In this document: positions 19,001 to 25,482 of the stretch, one piece after another
Position numbering within the stretch: the first letter of the stretch is position 1
Layout: every line of letters begins with the position of its first letter
From: Flagellimonas sp. HMM57
Lineage (GTDB): Bacteria; Bacteroidota; Bacteroidia; Flavobacteriales; Flavobacteriaceae
Direction of reading: 5' to 3'
DNA length: 64,000 bases
Assembly (NCBI RefSeq): GCF_021390175.1
Contig: NZ_CP090004.1
Coordinates: 1,240,001 to 1,304,000 of the forward strand
Made by a program: the position numbers and the translations under genes
The notes under the pieces: model-generated
Databases searched by the model: none
Seen by the model: only the letters and a program-made list of their open reading frames with translations
Told to the model about the DNA's origin: nothing

Positions 19001-20626
19001 ACTTCCATCTAAAACTTCATTCCCTGTCAACTCCGTTGATACATCATCACAATTAAGTGTCACATCGGTACCTGCATTTGCTTGTGTGGGAGTTAAAGAA
19101 ATAATTACGTTAACCGCATCCGTAGCTTCACTACAACCTGTTTGAACGGCACCATTCAGTGACCTCCTAAAAACTACGGTGTATGTTCCTTCTAAATCAA
19201 AATCGATAGTTCTTGATGTACTTCCTGCATTGCTATACAAATTTGGATTTACTACGGTAGAACCTATAGGTCCACTAACTATACTAAAGGTATTGCTACC
19301 ATTTCCTTGTGTGGTATAAGGAATAGTGACCCTAGTAGTACCACAGGCAGCTACAATGTTGTCATCGCCACCGTTCACCTCTATACCTACAGGATTTGTT
19401 GAATATCTTACTACTGCGCTACTAGAATCACTACATCCTGTTCCCGGGGTTGTATTGGTTATGGTATACGAAAATCGATATGTACTGCTACCATCCAAAC
19501 CAGTTACCTGTGTCGTGCTATTGGTAGGAGTAAGAATATTAGCTGGTGTTCCACCAGTTGTAACACCAGGCCCTTCAATCTGCTCCCATTCTACGGTATC
19601 CCCTGCAAATTGGGGTTCAGAACCCACTAATGTTACAGTTGTTATTGAAGGATCACAGAATCGTATGTTATTATTTTGAATGGAAGCATTGGATATCTCT
19701 TGGGTTCCTTCATCAACATTGACCGTTACGGTATCTTCTCCAATAACACATGGGCCAGAAACTGACCATCTAAAAACATATTGACCTTGAATAAGTCCCG
19801 TAACTCCAGTATTTCTAATGTTTGGACTGACAATATTTGGATTGTTTGGTCCAGATACAAAAGACCACGTACCTATCTGTCCATTAGTTCCATTACCCGC
19901 AAAAGTTCCGTTCAGGGTCGTTGATTGTGTAACGGTATAACAATTGTCAAGATTTTGAGTGTTCCCGGCATCCACGGTAGCAACACCTCCAAAGTTTGTA
20001 ACTGTTATGGTTGAAGTAGATTCACAAAACTCTCCCGGCGCATATTCTTGCCCTTCTATGGTCCATTGCAACGTTGTTGTTCCCGCTCTATTTTCTGGTA
20101 AGGTAATACTTGTAGTAGGCGATGTAACATCATTGAAGCTAATCCCTGCATTATTATTGCCCACTATGCTCCACGAACCACTTTCTCCGTTAATTGTACT
20201 TGGCAGGTTGGCATTTAAGTTCACTGTTCCGGGACAAGACTCAATATTATCCCCTGCATCTGCACTAGTAATCGGTTCCACAGTAATGTTTACATCTTGG
20301 AACTGTGTAGAGCCGTCGGTACATACGGCACTAAGTCTAAAGGTATAGATATTCCCTCCAACGAGACCAGTTATTTGGGTCTCCATATCTGATGGGTCTG
20401 CAATAATAACTGATGGACCACCAACTTGCGACCATGTCGGCCCACTTCCTATTAGCCCTGATGATGAACCAGAAAGATTAAAAACTGTAATGTTTTCACA
20501 AATAGTTTCGGGGATACCTGCATTTACAGAACAGTTTTGACCGTAACTACTTTGAAGCGATATGAAAAGAAACATTACAAAGACAAAAAAGTGCCTTTTT
20601 AGGAGATTGGTTAATAAGACATCCAT
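10079..20626 (-). CDS. Giant T9SS-secreted surface protein: Ig/PKD-like modules, DUF11 modules, type B (CHU_C) sorting domain
   Basis: About 3515 residues from the ATG at 20626 (a TTG at 20632 is also in frame). A signal peptide (about 1-31, ends SSYGQ) is followed by three zones. Residues about 32-1430 hold some 15 PKD/Ig-like modules of about 90 residues, each with a pattern like 'AGPDQ..C', 'GxWxQxSGP', 'GTYVFEWT' and usually two Cys. Residues about 1430-3415 hold 15 DUF11 modules of about 130 residues ('DLSLTKxVDNxTPNVGD', 'ATxVxVxDxLPSGY', 'GxYxNTAEV'), each ending in an acidic DxDSxPxN...EDDxD linker. The last 95 residues are the gliding-motility-associated C-terminal domain ('EFSPNGDGVNEFFKI', 'VYNRWGNIVFE', 'GTYYYVLDLGDG'), a type B T9SS signal. 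It is probably a long surface adhesin. It heads an operon with PorP/SprF and OmpA. Blocks of DUF11 modules are internally duplicated. Confidence 0.95.
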   Translation of the reverse strand: MDVLLTNLLKRHFFVFVMFLFISLQSSYGQNCSVNAGIPETICENITVFNLSGSSSGLIGSGPTWSQVGGPSVIIADPSDMETQITGLVGGNIYTFRLSAVCTDGSTQFQDVNITVEPITSADAGDNIESCPGTVNLNANLPSTINGESGSWSIVGNNNAGISFNDVTSPTTSITLPENRAGTTTLQWTIEGQEYAPGEFCESTSTITVTNFGGVATVDAGNTQNLDNCYTVTQSTTLNGTFAGNGTNGQIGTWSFVSGPNNPNIVSPNIRNTGVTGLIQGQYVFRWSVSGPCVIGEDTVTVNVDEGTQEISNASIQNNNIRFCDPSITTVTLVGSEPQFAGDTVEWEQIEGPGVTTGGTPANILTPTNSTTQVTGLDGSSTYRFSYTITNTTPGTGCSDSSSAVVRYSTNPVGIEVNGGDDNIVAACGTTRVTIPYTTQGNGSNTFSIVSGPIGSTVVNPNLYSNAGSTSRTIDFDLEGTYTVVFRRSLNGAVQTGCSEATDAVNVIISLTPTQANAGTDVTLNCDDVSTELTGNEVLDGSSLWSQLSGPSTATITAPYNRITDVEDLVPGTYVFQYAITGGNACAPSAEATVAVNVSNDDPITTEAGPTQDICFNTPTRLDADEPPASNLVGTWTVDTAPLGSTIVFEDENDPKTLVSGLDTAGESYTFRWTVANPNSNVCPAPSFDTVVITTNLTEGPSLAVAGPDQCLSAGSTSVTLAGNEPASGETGIWTSVPATGITFDNPNQFDTDATITTEQSYILTWTISSPGCQSTTDDVEISIGADANADAGPDQADCNDTFTLDATGSVGSGGTWSQISGPGGVTIADETDPATQVTFSFSGQYVFEWTATNGSCSSDTDTVTLDVGIPPTIAQVATPIETDCLTTAVTSIVLDGNAFDSNIENGFWSVLSGAPNTPTFSDINDPNATLSNLVSGTYNLEWTIIGDSNCPISSASKTINVYFEANAGLDLNLCDVSNFLLEATFGTTGTWTQISGPGVGGAPGTAATINQNPSDSNVAEVTIIPGNTYEFRFTTNGAGAAACGVTTDDVTVVSSAAPSIPPNAGPDRILCAGEFTVGNEFITLAANTAPGDVSSATWTIREEPAGSAAALTDNTNPTTTLTGLTVPGVYVLEWNFVTGNCSDTKDVLRVELFEELIADAGPNQSTACQLDTQLAGNIIPFSAGQWTLTSTPTGSETLTIDDPTSPTSTISNVSAPGQYELTWTLEYDPSIYPTPPTACDPDSDTVLITFGANPPSDADAGPDQEVCGDQTNMAAVVPAVGTGNWTQTAGPGFGGNPGNAPNIVTPSSETTVINNLEVGTYEFTWTVTNGNCDLEDTMEVIVYEDPGTADAGPDQTVDQFSAVTLAAVPPLVTGTGVWTQVSGPNTVGFVDENDPNTEVFGATSGTYVFEWTVSNGSCPTSSDTMEVSLVGVDLELTKSASVATANAGDTITFTIDVFNNDASTSADATGVSVRDAIPSGYTLVPGTVSNGGVVNIGDLSITWSNLSITNGSTLSLSFDVTVNNTGNYLNTAEIIANDIFDIDSTVNNGLDGEDDQDSAEVAVNVSDLSLTKDISSGSSATPDVGDTIIFELSVTNGGPQTATNVVIEDIVPSGFTIGTVNDGGTVSGNTISWNIASLAAGSITLSYEVTVNAPTGTSNEYRNTAQIMASDQLDPDSTPGNDDGNQSEDDESAFTITTPDVIDLEVELLASTSSPSVGDVVTFTINLSNLGTIDASGVSLENLVPSGFGNVTGITGGGLFDNGTGLITWNGLSVPQGTDTTVLTFQATVQSPTGSGGEYTNISEITAADQFDVDSTPNNDDGNQSEDDEDAITIGLTEVVDLSIAKNVIAGTTTPNVGETVTFELVISNSGLSNASGVDVQDVLPIGFTLTAVNSGGTISANTAEWSGLFVPAGGNVAVTYQATVNTPTGAAGEYTNSAQITASNQSDIDSDPSVGPGVDDLGDGIADDDEITLTLTPQQANLSLNKSVNESNPEVGEVITFTIQVNNAGPSVATNVGVEDIVPSGYSIVSGSVSDGGIYNFGGSSILWDLATVPLTGSTLTYQTTVNAPTGATGEYENTAQVTASDQYDPNSTPNDNTGDDQDTETVTPNAADLSLVKDINAVSSATPNVGDTILFELTLTNDGPEEATNIVLEDIVPSGYTLGTVNNGGTAIAGTFITWNIASLPVGNTTVSYEVTVNAPTGTTDEYLNTAEVASVDQFDPDSEPGNDDGDQDEDDEDFFVVTPQSVDIELEIVASNTQPDVGDVVTFTINLSNLGDVAATGVSVTDLVPPGYGNITGITNGGSFSLITNVISWSGLGVPVGTNTTTLTFNATVQTPTGTAGEFTHVAEVTASDQFDIDSTPNNDTGNQSEDDEDAITAAPLLADLSLTKIVVDNDTTPNVGDEISFEITVSNDGPADATNVQVVDQLLSGFDFVLYSATSGIYNANTGIWQVGTVENGETETLVIDVLVNASGLYTNTAQVIASDAFDIDSTPSNGVAAEDDQDDIVIVPRSIVDVSLTKTVDNSTPNVNSNVVFTLTVANDGPSDATTLQVTDVLPSGFTYVSDNGAGAYDDGTGIWNIGTLANGASTSLNITASVNTTGVYTNVAEITQHTEGDSDSTPNNNVLAEDDQDEVIVTPVQLVDISVTKVADDLTPNVGDPIVFTITVTNDGPSDATNIVVTDFLASGYQFVSAVPSVGVYEPLNGSWTVGDLDNGVTENIVITANVLANGDYTNTAELTDLAEQDIDSEPANNDDTEDDQQTIEPTPVLVSDLILRKSVDVLSPFIGDEVIFTISISNNGPSDVTGVEVLDLLPSGYTYVSNNRTAGVYVPGTGIWELNGIIPNGTTETLNIVAIVNPTGDYFNVTEVFSSNNLDPNSTPNNNNIFENDQDSAGTTPIPAADLSLEKTVDNEFPDVASNVTFTLNLTNDGPSDATGVVVQDALPSGYTYISDDSGGTYNATTGQWIVGTVPLNSSIVLNVTVQVNPTGDYINSAEVVSVIELDPDSTPGNGILAEDDQDEQSTTPRVLTDVSVTKNVDNLSPSVGDQIVFTIAVNNAGPNDATGLVIEDVLASGYSFVSATSSSGTYNEVTGAWSLANIANGATETLDITVQVRPSGDYRNTAELIALDTFDPDSTPDNNLESEDDQDTVVPIPDGLADLSLTKTVDNPTPNVGDVVEFTVNVTNNGSSDATGVIITDRLPSGYTYQSHIVTAGVYDASSGIWNTNGTILNQSTETLVILATVNVPTGNADEYLNVAEITASDLADPDSDPNQGLDVDDLSDGIDDDDEAVAFVTPQTTDIGVAKTVDNATPNIGDEVSFTITITNQGNLQATNIGIEEQVPSGYRLVSFQASDGTYDGVSGFWEIEALDALGTANLQVIVEVLDINDYVNMASLAFVDQLDVNNTNDSAEATVEPSCLIIYNEFSPNGDGVNEFFKIDCISRYPNNLLQVYNRWGNIVFEQRSYNNDWDGTSNGRATIQKGDLLPVGTYYYVLDLGDGSEPRTDWLYINR
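13465..15935 (-). repeat. Block-duplicated DUF11 module pairs (2-3 and 6-7) inside the giant gene
   Basis: Reading from the N-terminal end of the DUF11 zone, module pair 2-3 (about 15110-15935) and pair 6-7 (about 13465-14290) are far more alike than other modules. Both have 'SSATPxVGDTIxFEL' and 'IASLxxGxxTxSYEVTVNAPTG' in the first module, and 'DVVTFTINLSNLG', 'GITxGG' and 'GNQSEDDEDAIT' in the second. Each pair spans about 825 bp. This points to duplication of a two-module unit. Boundaries are estimated by eye. Confidence 0.6.
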
Positions 20627-20664
20627 AGTCAATGTTATGAGGTTGTGTTATGTGTAAGAATATT

Positions 20665-20672
20665 CAAACGTA
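20665..20672 (-). promoter_or_regulatory. Candidate -7 box (TACGTTTG) of the T9SS operon
   Basis: On the minus strand TACGTTTG fits the Bacteroidota -7 consensus TAnnTTTG and lies about 38 bases before the ATG of the giant gene. I do not see a well-spaced TTG -33 element, so the call is tentative. Confidence 0.4.
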
Positions 20673-20731
20673 TATCAATTTCATCGACGAAATGAATATA
20701 TGTTGTATTTCAACGATCATTTGTTGTGAAA

Positions 20732-20747
20732 CATCGATTAATCGATG
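20732..20747. promoter_or_regulatory. 16-bp perfect palindrome, possible operator
   Basis: catcgatta/atcgatg at 20732-20747 is exactly self-complementary and sits 106 bases upstream of the giant gene's ATG, in a region that also holds an imperfect arm pair (tttcaacga...ttgtgaaa, 20708-20731). Perfect palindromes of this length upstream of a promoter often bind dimeric regulators. No regulator can be named. The rest of the roughly 320-bp intergenic stretch 20633-20947 holds no gene; a weak hairpin (agacat/atgtct, 20883-20903) lies downstream of the porin gene. Confidence 0.4.
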
Positions 20748-20947
20748 AGACGGTTTGGAAAATTTTAACGTTTACTAAAAACCTTATTGCATACAATTCT
20801 TACAAAAACTATGGAATGTCCTATTATACTTGGAATATTGAAAGATATATTTTTAAATAAATGAAATCTACAAGTTGGTTCAAGACATTATTTTATGATG
20901 TCTAAATAACTACAGTTTTAAATTAGATGTCCTGCTTTATCTAAAAA

Positions 20948-22351
20948 TCAAAACTTAAAACTCATTGTTGGAGCTATATAAAAAGTGTTTTCCGAATCAC
21001 CTGATGCTTTTATGAACTGGCCCGCAATAAAATAAGAACTCCGTAGGTCGAAAGAGATATTACGATTTACTTCATAAGATAGCTGTAATCCAAATACGTT
21101 CCCAATATGTTTTGTGCGAAGACCATTTACTTCACGGGTTAAAAAACGTGGTGGAGCATAGAGCCCATCATTGGATTCGGTTCGATAAAAAATCGCATAG
21201 TCTAGATAAATCACTAGGCCCTTAATGGGGTAAAATGTGAGGTTAGGATGCAGACTCGTAATATTTGCCGGGGTATTTACGGCAGCTAAACTGTAAATAG
21301 CTGGATTTACGAATAATGGATTAAAGGTATCTACTCGTCCATCTTCAATCTCTTTATCTCCACTCGACCAGTCTGCGGTAATGCCAAGTTTTGGTTTCCA
21401 GCCATTCTCGATAAGCGTATATTTCCAATCTGCTTCGATGTTATAGGCAGAAATGGTACTACTTCCTAGTTTACCCCACTGTACAATTATTTCGGTATTG
21501 TAGGACAATCGTCCTTTAACGCTAAAAGATCTAATCCCAATTGAATGCCTTGTTTCCATACCCGAAACATCGTTGAAACGAGAGCGATTGGTATAAAAGC
21601 CAAAGTAGTAGAGATCTAGCTTACCTATATCCTTTAAAAAAGGGCGTCTGTGGTATGCTCCCCAGAAACTAGGGTTTGATGCGCCACCTTTAAAAATATT
21701 GGATGTATTATCGAAGCTAAATGGGGAAATATCAACTTCTTTTCCATATAGTAGGTCTATGGATGAGTTGTTTTTTCGGATAACGACACGAGCCATATCA
21801 AAAGACCTCCTCATATTAGGGCCTTCCCTAATACCCACCAAGCGAGAAGTTCCATATCCTATTTCTTGCCTTCCAAATCTTGCCATTGCCTGTAGGTTGG
21901 AAGAGTTTACAGGTTTCCATTCCAAGAAGCCTTGATGTACACCAACTTCGTCAGATTCAAGACCAATAATTTGATTACCTGTCACATAACCACTATAAAG
22001 TTCCCCAAACAGATGTAGCTTTGCACCCAGTTGTAAAGATACATGTAAATTGATTCTTTGTAAATAATACGTCAAGTCATTTGATGTATAATTCTCATTG
22101 GTATAGTGTTCAAGTCTTGCACGATATTCACCCCCTAAGGACAGGTAAAAAGAATTGCGCCTATCGATAGCGATACGTTTAAGGGGTTGAAGAAAAATGA
22201 TTTTTTCTTTCACCGAATCTAGATACGCATATGATTCTTCAGCTCTTAATAGATTAATATCTGGGATTTTCCCTTCTTGGGCAAACACCAAGTCTATAGT
22301 TAAACAGAATAATACAACTATGTTTATTCGTGCCAGTTTGCAATTAAGCAA
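20948..22351 (-). CDS. Alginate-export-like outer-membrane porin
   Basis: A signal peptide (LNCKLARINIVVLFCLTIDLVFA-Q) is followed by an approximately 440-residue beta-barrel. 'LSLGGEYRARLEHYTNENY' and 'YYLQRINLHVSLQLGAKLHLFGEL' near the N-terminus, 'ARFGRQEIGYGTSRLVGIREGPNMRRSFDMARV' in the middle and a terminal aromatic (SFKF) match the alginate_exp (AlgE-like) family found in Bacteroidota. The substrate is unknown; the family name does not prove alginate transport. There is no ATG near the N-terminus, so the start is TTG at 22351, overlapping the last 8 bases of the upstream membrane-protein gene, which suggests coupled translation. Confidence 0.82.
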   Translation of the reverse strand: MLNCKLARINIVVLFCLTIDLVFAQEGKIPDINLLRAEESYAYLDSVKEKIIFLQPLKRIAIDRRNSFYLSLGGEYRARLEHYTNENYTSNDLTYYLQRINLHVSLQLGAKLHLFGELYSGYVTGNQIIGLESDEVGVHQGFLEWKPVNSSNLQAMARFGRQEIGYGTSRLVGIREGPNMRRSFDMARVVIRKNNSSIDLLYGKEVDISPFSFDNTSNIFKGGASNPSFWGAYHRRPFLKDIGKLDLYYFGFYTNRSRFNDVSGMETRHSIGIRSFSVKGRLSYNTEIIVQWGKLGSSTISAYNIEADWKYTLIENGWKPKLGITADWSSGDKEIEDGRVDTFNPLFVNPAIYSLAAVNTPANITSLHPNLTFYPIKGLVIYLDYAIFYRTESNDGLYAPPRFLTREVNGLRTKHIGNVFGLQLSYEVNRNISFDLRSSYFIAGQFIKASGDSENTFYIAPTMSFKF

Positions 22352-22802
22352 CAGTTTCTTGATTTTTGGTTTTAAAATAAGCGGTAAAGCTCAAGATAAT
22401 TGCTGCAGATGAAACTAAGGTCATTACGGTACCTAGCATAAAGTTTACATACCCGCCTAGGTCCATAAACAGGAAATAGCCCAAATCAGCCAAGCCGCCA
22501 GTTAGGGCAGCGAGGAAAATGGCATTCTTATTTCCTTTCCAAATAAAAAAAGAACAGATCAATGTAGTAAGTCCAATCCATAGTAGATTAAATCCATGTT
22601 GCCCTATTACTGCCCCAGCGGCATCTGGGTAATTTACTTGGAGGGTGCTTGGTTCAATGGCATCCGCTATGCCACCAACAGCTCCTGCAATATCGCCAGT
22701 TAGGATAAAATAATCGGTCATAACTCCCGCGAATATGTGCACTAAGCCCCATACTATCCATAAGACAGTGGAAATTTTTAAAAAGACGCTATAATTTTTC
22801 AT
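22344..22802 (-). CDS. Small four-helix membrane protein
   Basis: From the ATG at 22802 the product is 152 residues with about four hydrophobic helices ('ISTVLWIVWGLVHIFAGVM', 'NLLWIGLTTLICSFFIW', 'AIFLAALTGGLADLGYFLFM', 'MLGTVMTLVSSAAIILSFTAYF'). The frame is open to 22871, but the extra 23 residues are polar and less likely. I know no specific function. It sits between a Crp/Fnr regulator gene and an alginate-export-like porin on the same strand and overlaps the latter, so the two are probably co-expressed under that regulator. Confidence 0.7.
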   Translation of the reverse strand: MKNYSVFLKISTVLWIVWGLVHIFAGVMTDYFILTGDIAGAVGGIADAIEPSTLQVNYPDAAGAVIGQHGFNLLWIGLTTLICSFFIWKGNKNAIFLAALTGGLADLGYFLFMDLGGYVNFMLGTVMTLVSSAAIILSFTAYFKTKNQETVA

Positions 22803-22899
22803 AATGCCACTTATTTTTTTAGTCTGCTTATTGTTTTGCATAAAGTTTGCAGACTTATAAAAACTATGCATTATGATTTCATAAGAAATGAAGGGCTTA

Positions 22900-23367
22900 C
22901 TACTTTTTTAGATATTTTGATTTGGCCGCACTCAAAGTTTCAGGATTAACACCAATATATGAGGCAATCATACGTTGGGGTACGCGGTTGACTATATTGG
23001 GATATGCTTGAACAAAATGTTCGTAACGTTCAATAGCATTTGTGCTGATCAACATTAAAACACGTTTTTGTAACGTATTTAATCTTTTAGTCAAAGCGCC
23101 AACATGTTGTTTTTCTCTTTCTAGGTCTTTCTGTAAGACAATCACCTTTGAATTTTCAAGGGCATCAATAAACAAGATTGCTTCAGATTCTGGCCTACAA
23201 GTATCCGCAATGACCCAACCTTCAGGTGCAAACATGAATATGTTTTCTTTACCGTTTTTATCAATGGAATAACTTCTTAACAAACCCGATTTAACATGAT
23301 AAACCTTAGTGTTTAATTCACCACTATACTGTAGAATTTCACCCTTTCTCAATAGTATTTCTTTCAC
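22900..23367 (-). CDS. Crp/Fnr-family transcriptional regulator, short form
   Basis: Residues 5-100 are a cyclic-nucleotide-binding-like beta-roll ('LLRKGEILQYSGELNTKVYHVKSGLLRSY', 'KENIFMFAPEGW'), followed by the dimer helix (about 80-110) and a winged-helix start ('RVPQRMIASYIGVNPETLSAAKSKYLKK'). It starts at GTG 23367 because a TAA lies four codons upstream; it therefore lacks the first helices usual in the family, and at 155 aa it is some 35 residues short. The recognition helix motif ASYIGVNPETLS is present. No cAMP-contacting Arg pattern or Fe-S cysteines are seen, so the ligand is unknown. It probably controls the adjacent membrane-protein and porin genes. Confidence 0.85.
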   Translation of the reverse strand: MKEILLRKGEILQYSGELNTKVYHVKSGLLRSYSIDKNGKENIFMFAPEGWVIADTCRPESEAILFIDALENSKVIVLQKDLEREKQHVGALTKRLNTLQKRVLMLISTNAIERYEHFVQAYPNIVNRVPQRMIASYIGVNPETLSAAKSKYLKK

Positions 23368-23455
23368 GAGAATAAGTTACTAATATCTAACAACATACAA
23401 CTAGATTATATATTATTGATTGGCAAAGCACTATTTACACTTCATAATTAAGCAT

Positions 23456-23487
23456 AAAAAAAGCCTAGACTTTCATCTAAGCTTTTT
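23456..23487 (-). terminator. Intrinsic terminator of the tRNA-Leu gene
   Basis: Just downstream of the tRNA on the minus strand, an imperfect stem (aaaagcctaga paired with tctaagctttt, loop around 23471-23475) is followed by a T-run. It probably ends the tRNA transcript and may also serve the opposite strand. Confidence 0.65.
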
Positions 23488-23491
23488 AAAG

Positions 23492-23573
23492 TACTCGAGG
23501 TGGGAATCGAACCCACACTCCCGAAAGAACTGGATTTTGAATCCAGCGCGTCTACCAGTTCCGCCACTCGAGC
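23492..23573 (-). tRNA. tRNA-Leu (CAA)
   Basis: On the minus strand the acceptor arm gctcgag pairs with ctcgagt, the T-arm carries ggttcgattcc, and the anticodon stem ctgga/tccag encloses the loop ttCAAaa, giving anticodon CAA for UUG codons. A long variable arm between anticodon and T stems makes it class II, as expected for leucine. The CCA end is not encoded. Confidence 0.95.
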
Positions 23574-23662
23574 ATTTTTGTAAAGGACTGCAAAGCTAAA
23601 AAATAATTTTGTTTACCACCAAAAATACCTGCATTAATCCTTTAGCAACCCGAATTAATTTA

Positions 23663-23670
23663 TAAATTTG
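23663..23670 (+). promoter_or_regulatory. Candidate -7 box (TAAATTTG) of prs
   Basis: TAAATTTG followed by C fits the Bacteroidota -7 consensus and lies 52 bases upstream of the prs ATG, after the tRNA. No good -33 TTTG is seen at the usual spacing. Nothing else is seen between the tRNA and prs. Confidence 0.5.
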
Positions 23671-23721
23671 CACCTCTTTAAAAAATACAAGTTTTAAAAA
23701 GCTAGTTAACAAGAGTTTGTA

Positions 23722-24663
23722 ATGCCGTATCAAGTCCCAGAACCAAAAATTTTCGCATGTACCCAAAGTACTGTTTTAGGGGAGAAAATAGCTGCTTCTT
23801 ATGGTGCAGACCTAGGAAAGATTCATTTTTCAAGATATAGTGATGGTGAATTTCAGCCTTCATTTGAGGAATCGATACGAGGAGCACGTATTTTTATTAT
23901 AGGTTCAACCAATCCCGGACCAGAGAACTTAATGGAAATGTTGTTGATGTTAGATGCGGCCAAAAGGGCCTCTGCACGACACATTACGGCTGTAATGCCC
24001 TATTTTGGTTGGGCACGTCAAGATAGAAAAGACAAACCACGTGTACCCATTGCGGCAAAACTTGTCGCAAAAATGTTAGAGACAGCTGGTGCTACCCGTA
24101 TTATAACAATGGATTTGCATGCAGATCAAATTCAAGGCTTTTTTGAAAAACCTGTTGACCATCTTTTTGCTTCCACCCTATTCTTACCCTATCTGAAGGA
24201 ATTGAATTTGGATAATCTGTGCATTGCATCACCTGATATGGGAGGTTCAAAAAGGGCGTATGCCTATTCTAGAGCTCTGGAAAGCGATGTAGTGATATGT
24301 TACAAGCAACGAGCCAAGGCAAACGTAATTTCCCATATGGAGCTTATCGGTGAGGTTAAAGGTAAAAACGTGGTTTTGGTAGATGATATGGTAGATACTG
24401 CCGGTACCCTTACAAAGGCTGCAGATTTAATGATGGAACGTGGTGCTGAAAGTGTTAGGGCAATCACCACTCACGGCCTTTTATCTGGAAACGCTTACGA
24501 GAAAATAGAAAACTCAAAGCTTTCAGAGCTTATCATCACAGATTCTATTCCAATAGAGCACAATAGAAAAAAAATAAAAGTATTGGGTTGTGCCAACTTG
24601 TTTGCAGATGTTATGCACAGGGTACACCATAATACATCGATATCATCAAAGTTTTTAATGTAG
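23722..24663 (+). CDS. prs: Ribose-phosphate pyrophosphokinase
   Basis: Makes PRPP from ribose 5-phosphate and ATP for purine, pyrimidine, NAD, His and Trp synthesis. Full length (313 aa), with the expected blocks: 'FSRYSDGEFQPSFEESIRG' near residue 35, 'MPYFGWARQDRKDKPR' (about 92-107), 'MDLHADQIQGFF' (about 131) and the PRPP-binding loop 'VVLVDDMVDTAGTLTKAA' (about 215-232). It forms a plus-strand unit with rplY and pth. The TAG stop at 24661-24663 lies at the edge of a palindromic repeat (24662-24683), so the repeat has inserted exactly at the gene's end. Confidence 0.97.
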   Translation: MPYQVPEPKIFACTQSTVLGEKIAASYGADLGKIHFSRYSDGEFQPSFEESIRGARIFIIGSTNPGPENLMEMLLMLDAAKRASARHITAVMPYFGWARQDRKDKPRVPIAAKLVAKMLETAGATRIITMDLHADQIQGFFEKPVDHLFASTLFLPYLKELNLDNLCIASPDMGGSKRAYAYSRALESDVVICYKQRAKANVISHMELIGEVKGKNVVLVDDMVDTAGTLTKAADLMMERGAESVRAITTHGLLSGNAYEKIENSKLSELIITDSIPIEHNRKKIKVLGCANLFADVMHRVHHNTSISSKFLM

Positions 24664-24683
24664 CCTTCGACTACGCTCAGGCT
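24662..24683. repeat. Short palindromic repeat, family A (copy at prs stop)
   Basis: Arms agcct/aggct (5 bp, perfect) flank the 12-nt core tcgactacgctc. The first arm bases form part of the prs stop codon. Copies with the same core and other arm sequences occur in the DNA-repair island at 51-58 kb. Confidence 0.8.
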
Positions 24684-24746
24684 GATACGCTTGGCAATTC
24701 GAAAATGAAATAGAATAAATTAAATATTATATAGATAACAGAAGTT

Positions 24747-25388
24747 ATGAAGTCAATTACTATCAAAGGATCCCAAAGAGAAAGCGTGGGCAAGGTATCT
24801 ACCAAAGCCTTACGTAATGCTGGAAAGGTCCCTTGCGTACTGTACGGAGGGGAAACACCATTACACTTTTCAGCAGATGAACTAGCGTTCAGACATTTAG
24901 TGTATACTCCCAACGCGCACACCGCTGTGATTGAGTTGGAAGATGGCCAAAAGTTTAACGCCGTATTACAGGATATTCAATTTCATCCAGTAACCGATAA
25001 GATTCTTCATATAGACTTTTATCAGTTGTTCGATGACAAACCTGTCACTATGAATATTCCTATCCGCTTAGAGGGAAATTCACCAGGTGTACGAAATGGT
25101 GGACGTTTGCTTTTTAGAAAAAGAAAGCTTTCTATTAAAGCATTGCCAAATTTACTACCTGATTTTATCACCGTTGATATTTCCAAACTTAGAATTGGAG
25201 GTACCATTGCAGTGGAAACACTTCTAAATGATGATTATACAATTCTTCATCCAGACAGTACAGCAGTTGTACAGGTGAAAGCTTCTAGAACTTCTGTTGA
25301 TGATGCAGACGAAGAAGAGGAAGAAGGAGCTGAAGCAGCAGCTGAAGGTGGAGAAGCTCCAGCAGCTGAAGCCGAGGCCACTGAATAG
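24747..25388 (+). CDS. rplY: 50S ribosomal protein L25/general stress protein Ctc
   Basis: Binds 5S rRNA in the large ribosomal subunit. Residues 1-95 match the L25 domain ('[20 protein letters not shown]', '[13 protein letters not shown]'), and residues 96-180 the C-terminal TL5/Ctc beta domain ('[20 protein letters not shown]', '[19 protein letters not shown]'). The last 35 residues are an Ala/Glu-rich acidic tail ([15 protein letters not shown]), common in Bacteroidota. The long two-domain form (213 aa) is normal for the phylum. It lies between prs and pth, the usual order. Confidence 0.95.
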   Translation: MKSITIKGSQRESVGKVSTKALRNAGKVPCVLYGGETPLHFSADELAFRHLVYTPNAHTAVIELEDGQKFNAVLQDIQFHPVTDKILHIDFYQLFDDKPVTMNIPIRLEGNSPGVRNGGRLLFRKRKLSIKALPNLLPDFITVDISKLRIGGTIAVETLLNDDYTILHPDSTAVVQVKASRTSVDDADEEEEEGAEAAAEGGEAPAAEAEATE

Positions 25389-25410
25389 TTTTTAAACTTA
25401 TTTCTTAAGG

Positions 25411-25450
25411 GCATCCCAAAATTTTGCACTTCCGTGGAACTTTGGGATGC
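25411..25450 (+). terminator. Hairpin after rplY
   Basis: gcatcccaaa (25411-25420) and tttgggatgc (25441-25450) form a perfect 10-bp stem with a 20-nt loop, followed by ttttgtattttt. It looks like an intrinsic terminator or attenuator between rplY and pth. Confidence 0.75.
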
Positions 25451-25482
25451 TTTTGTATTTTTGAGAAAATGGAAACCCTTAC

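Noticed and set aside
10488..20348. Many plus-strand ORFs opposite the giant gene
   Set aside because: They lie fully antisense to a clear secreted protein with strong Thr/Asp/Gly composition, which leaves the complementary strand open by chance. None has domain motifs.
10079..20626. A CRISPR-like regular array
   Set aside because: The periodicity (about 270 and 390 bp) is that of translated protein modules, with divergent DNA between copies; there are no short direct repeats with unique spacers and no cas genes.
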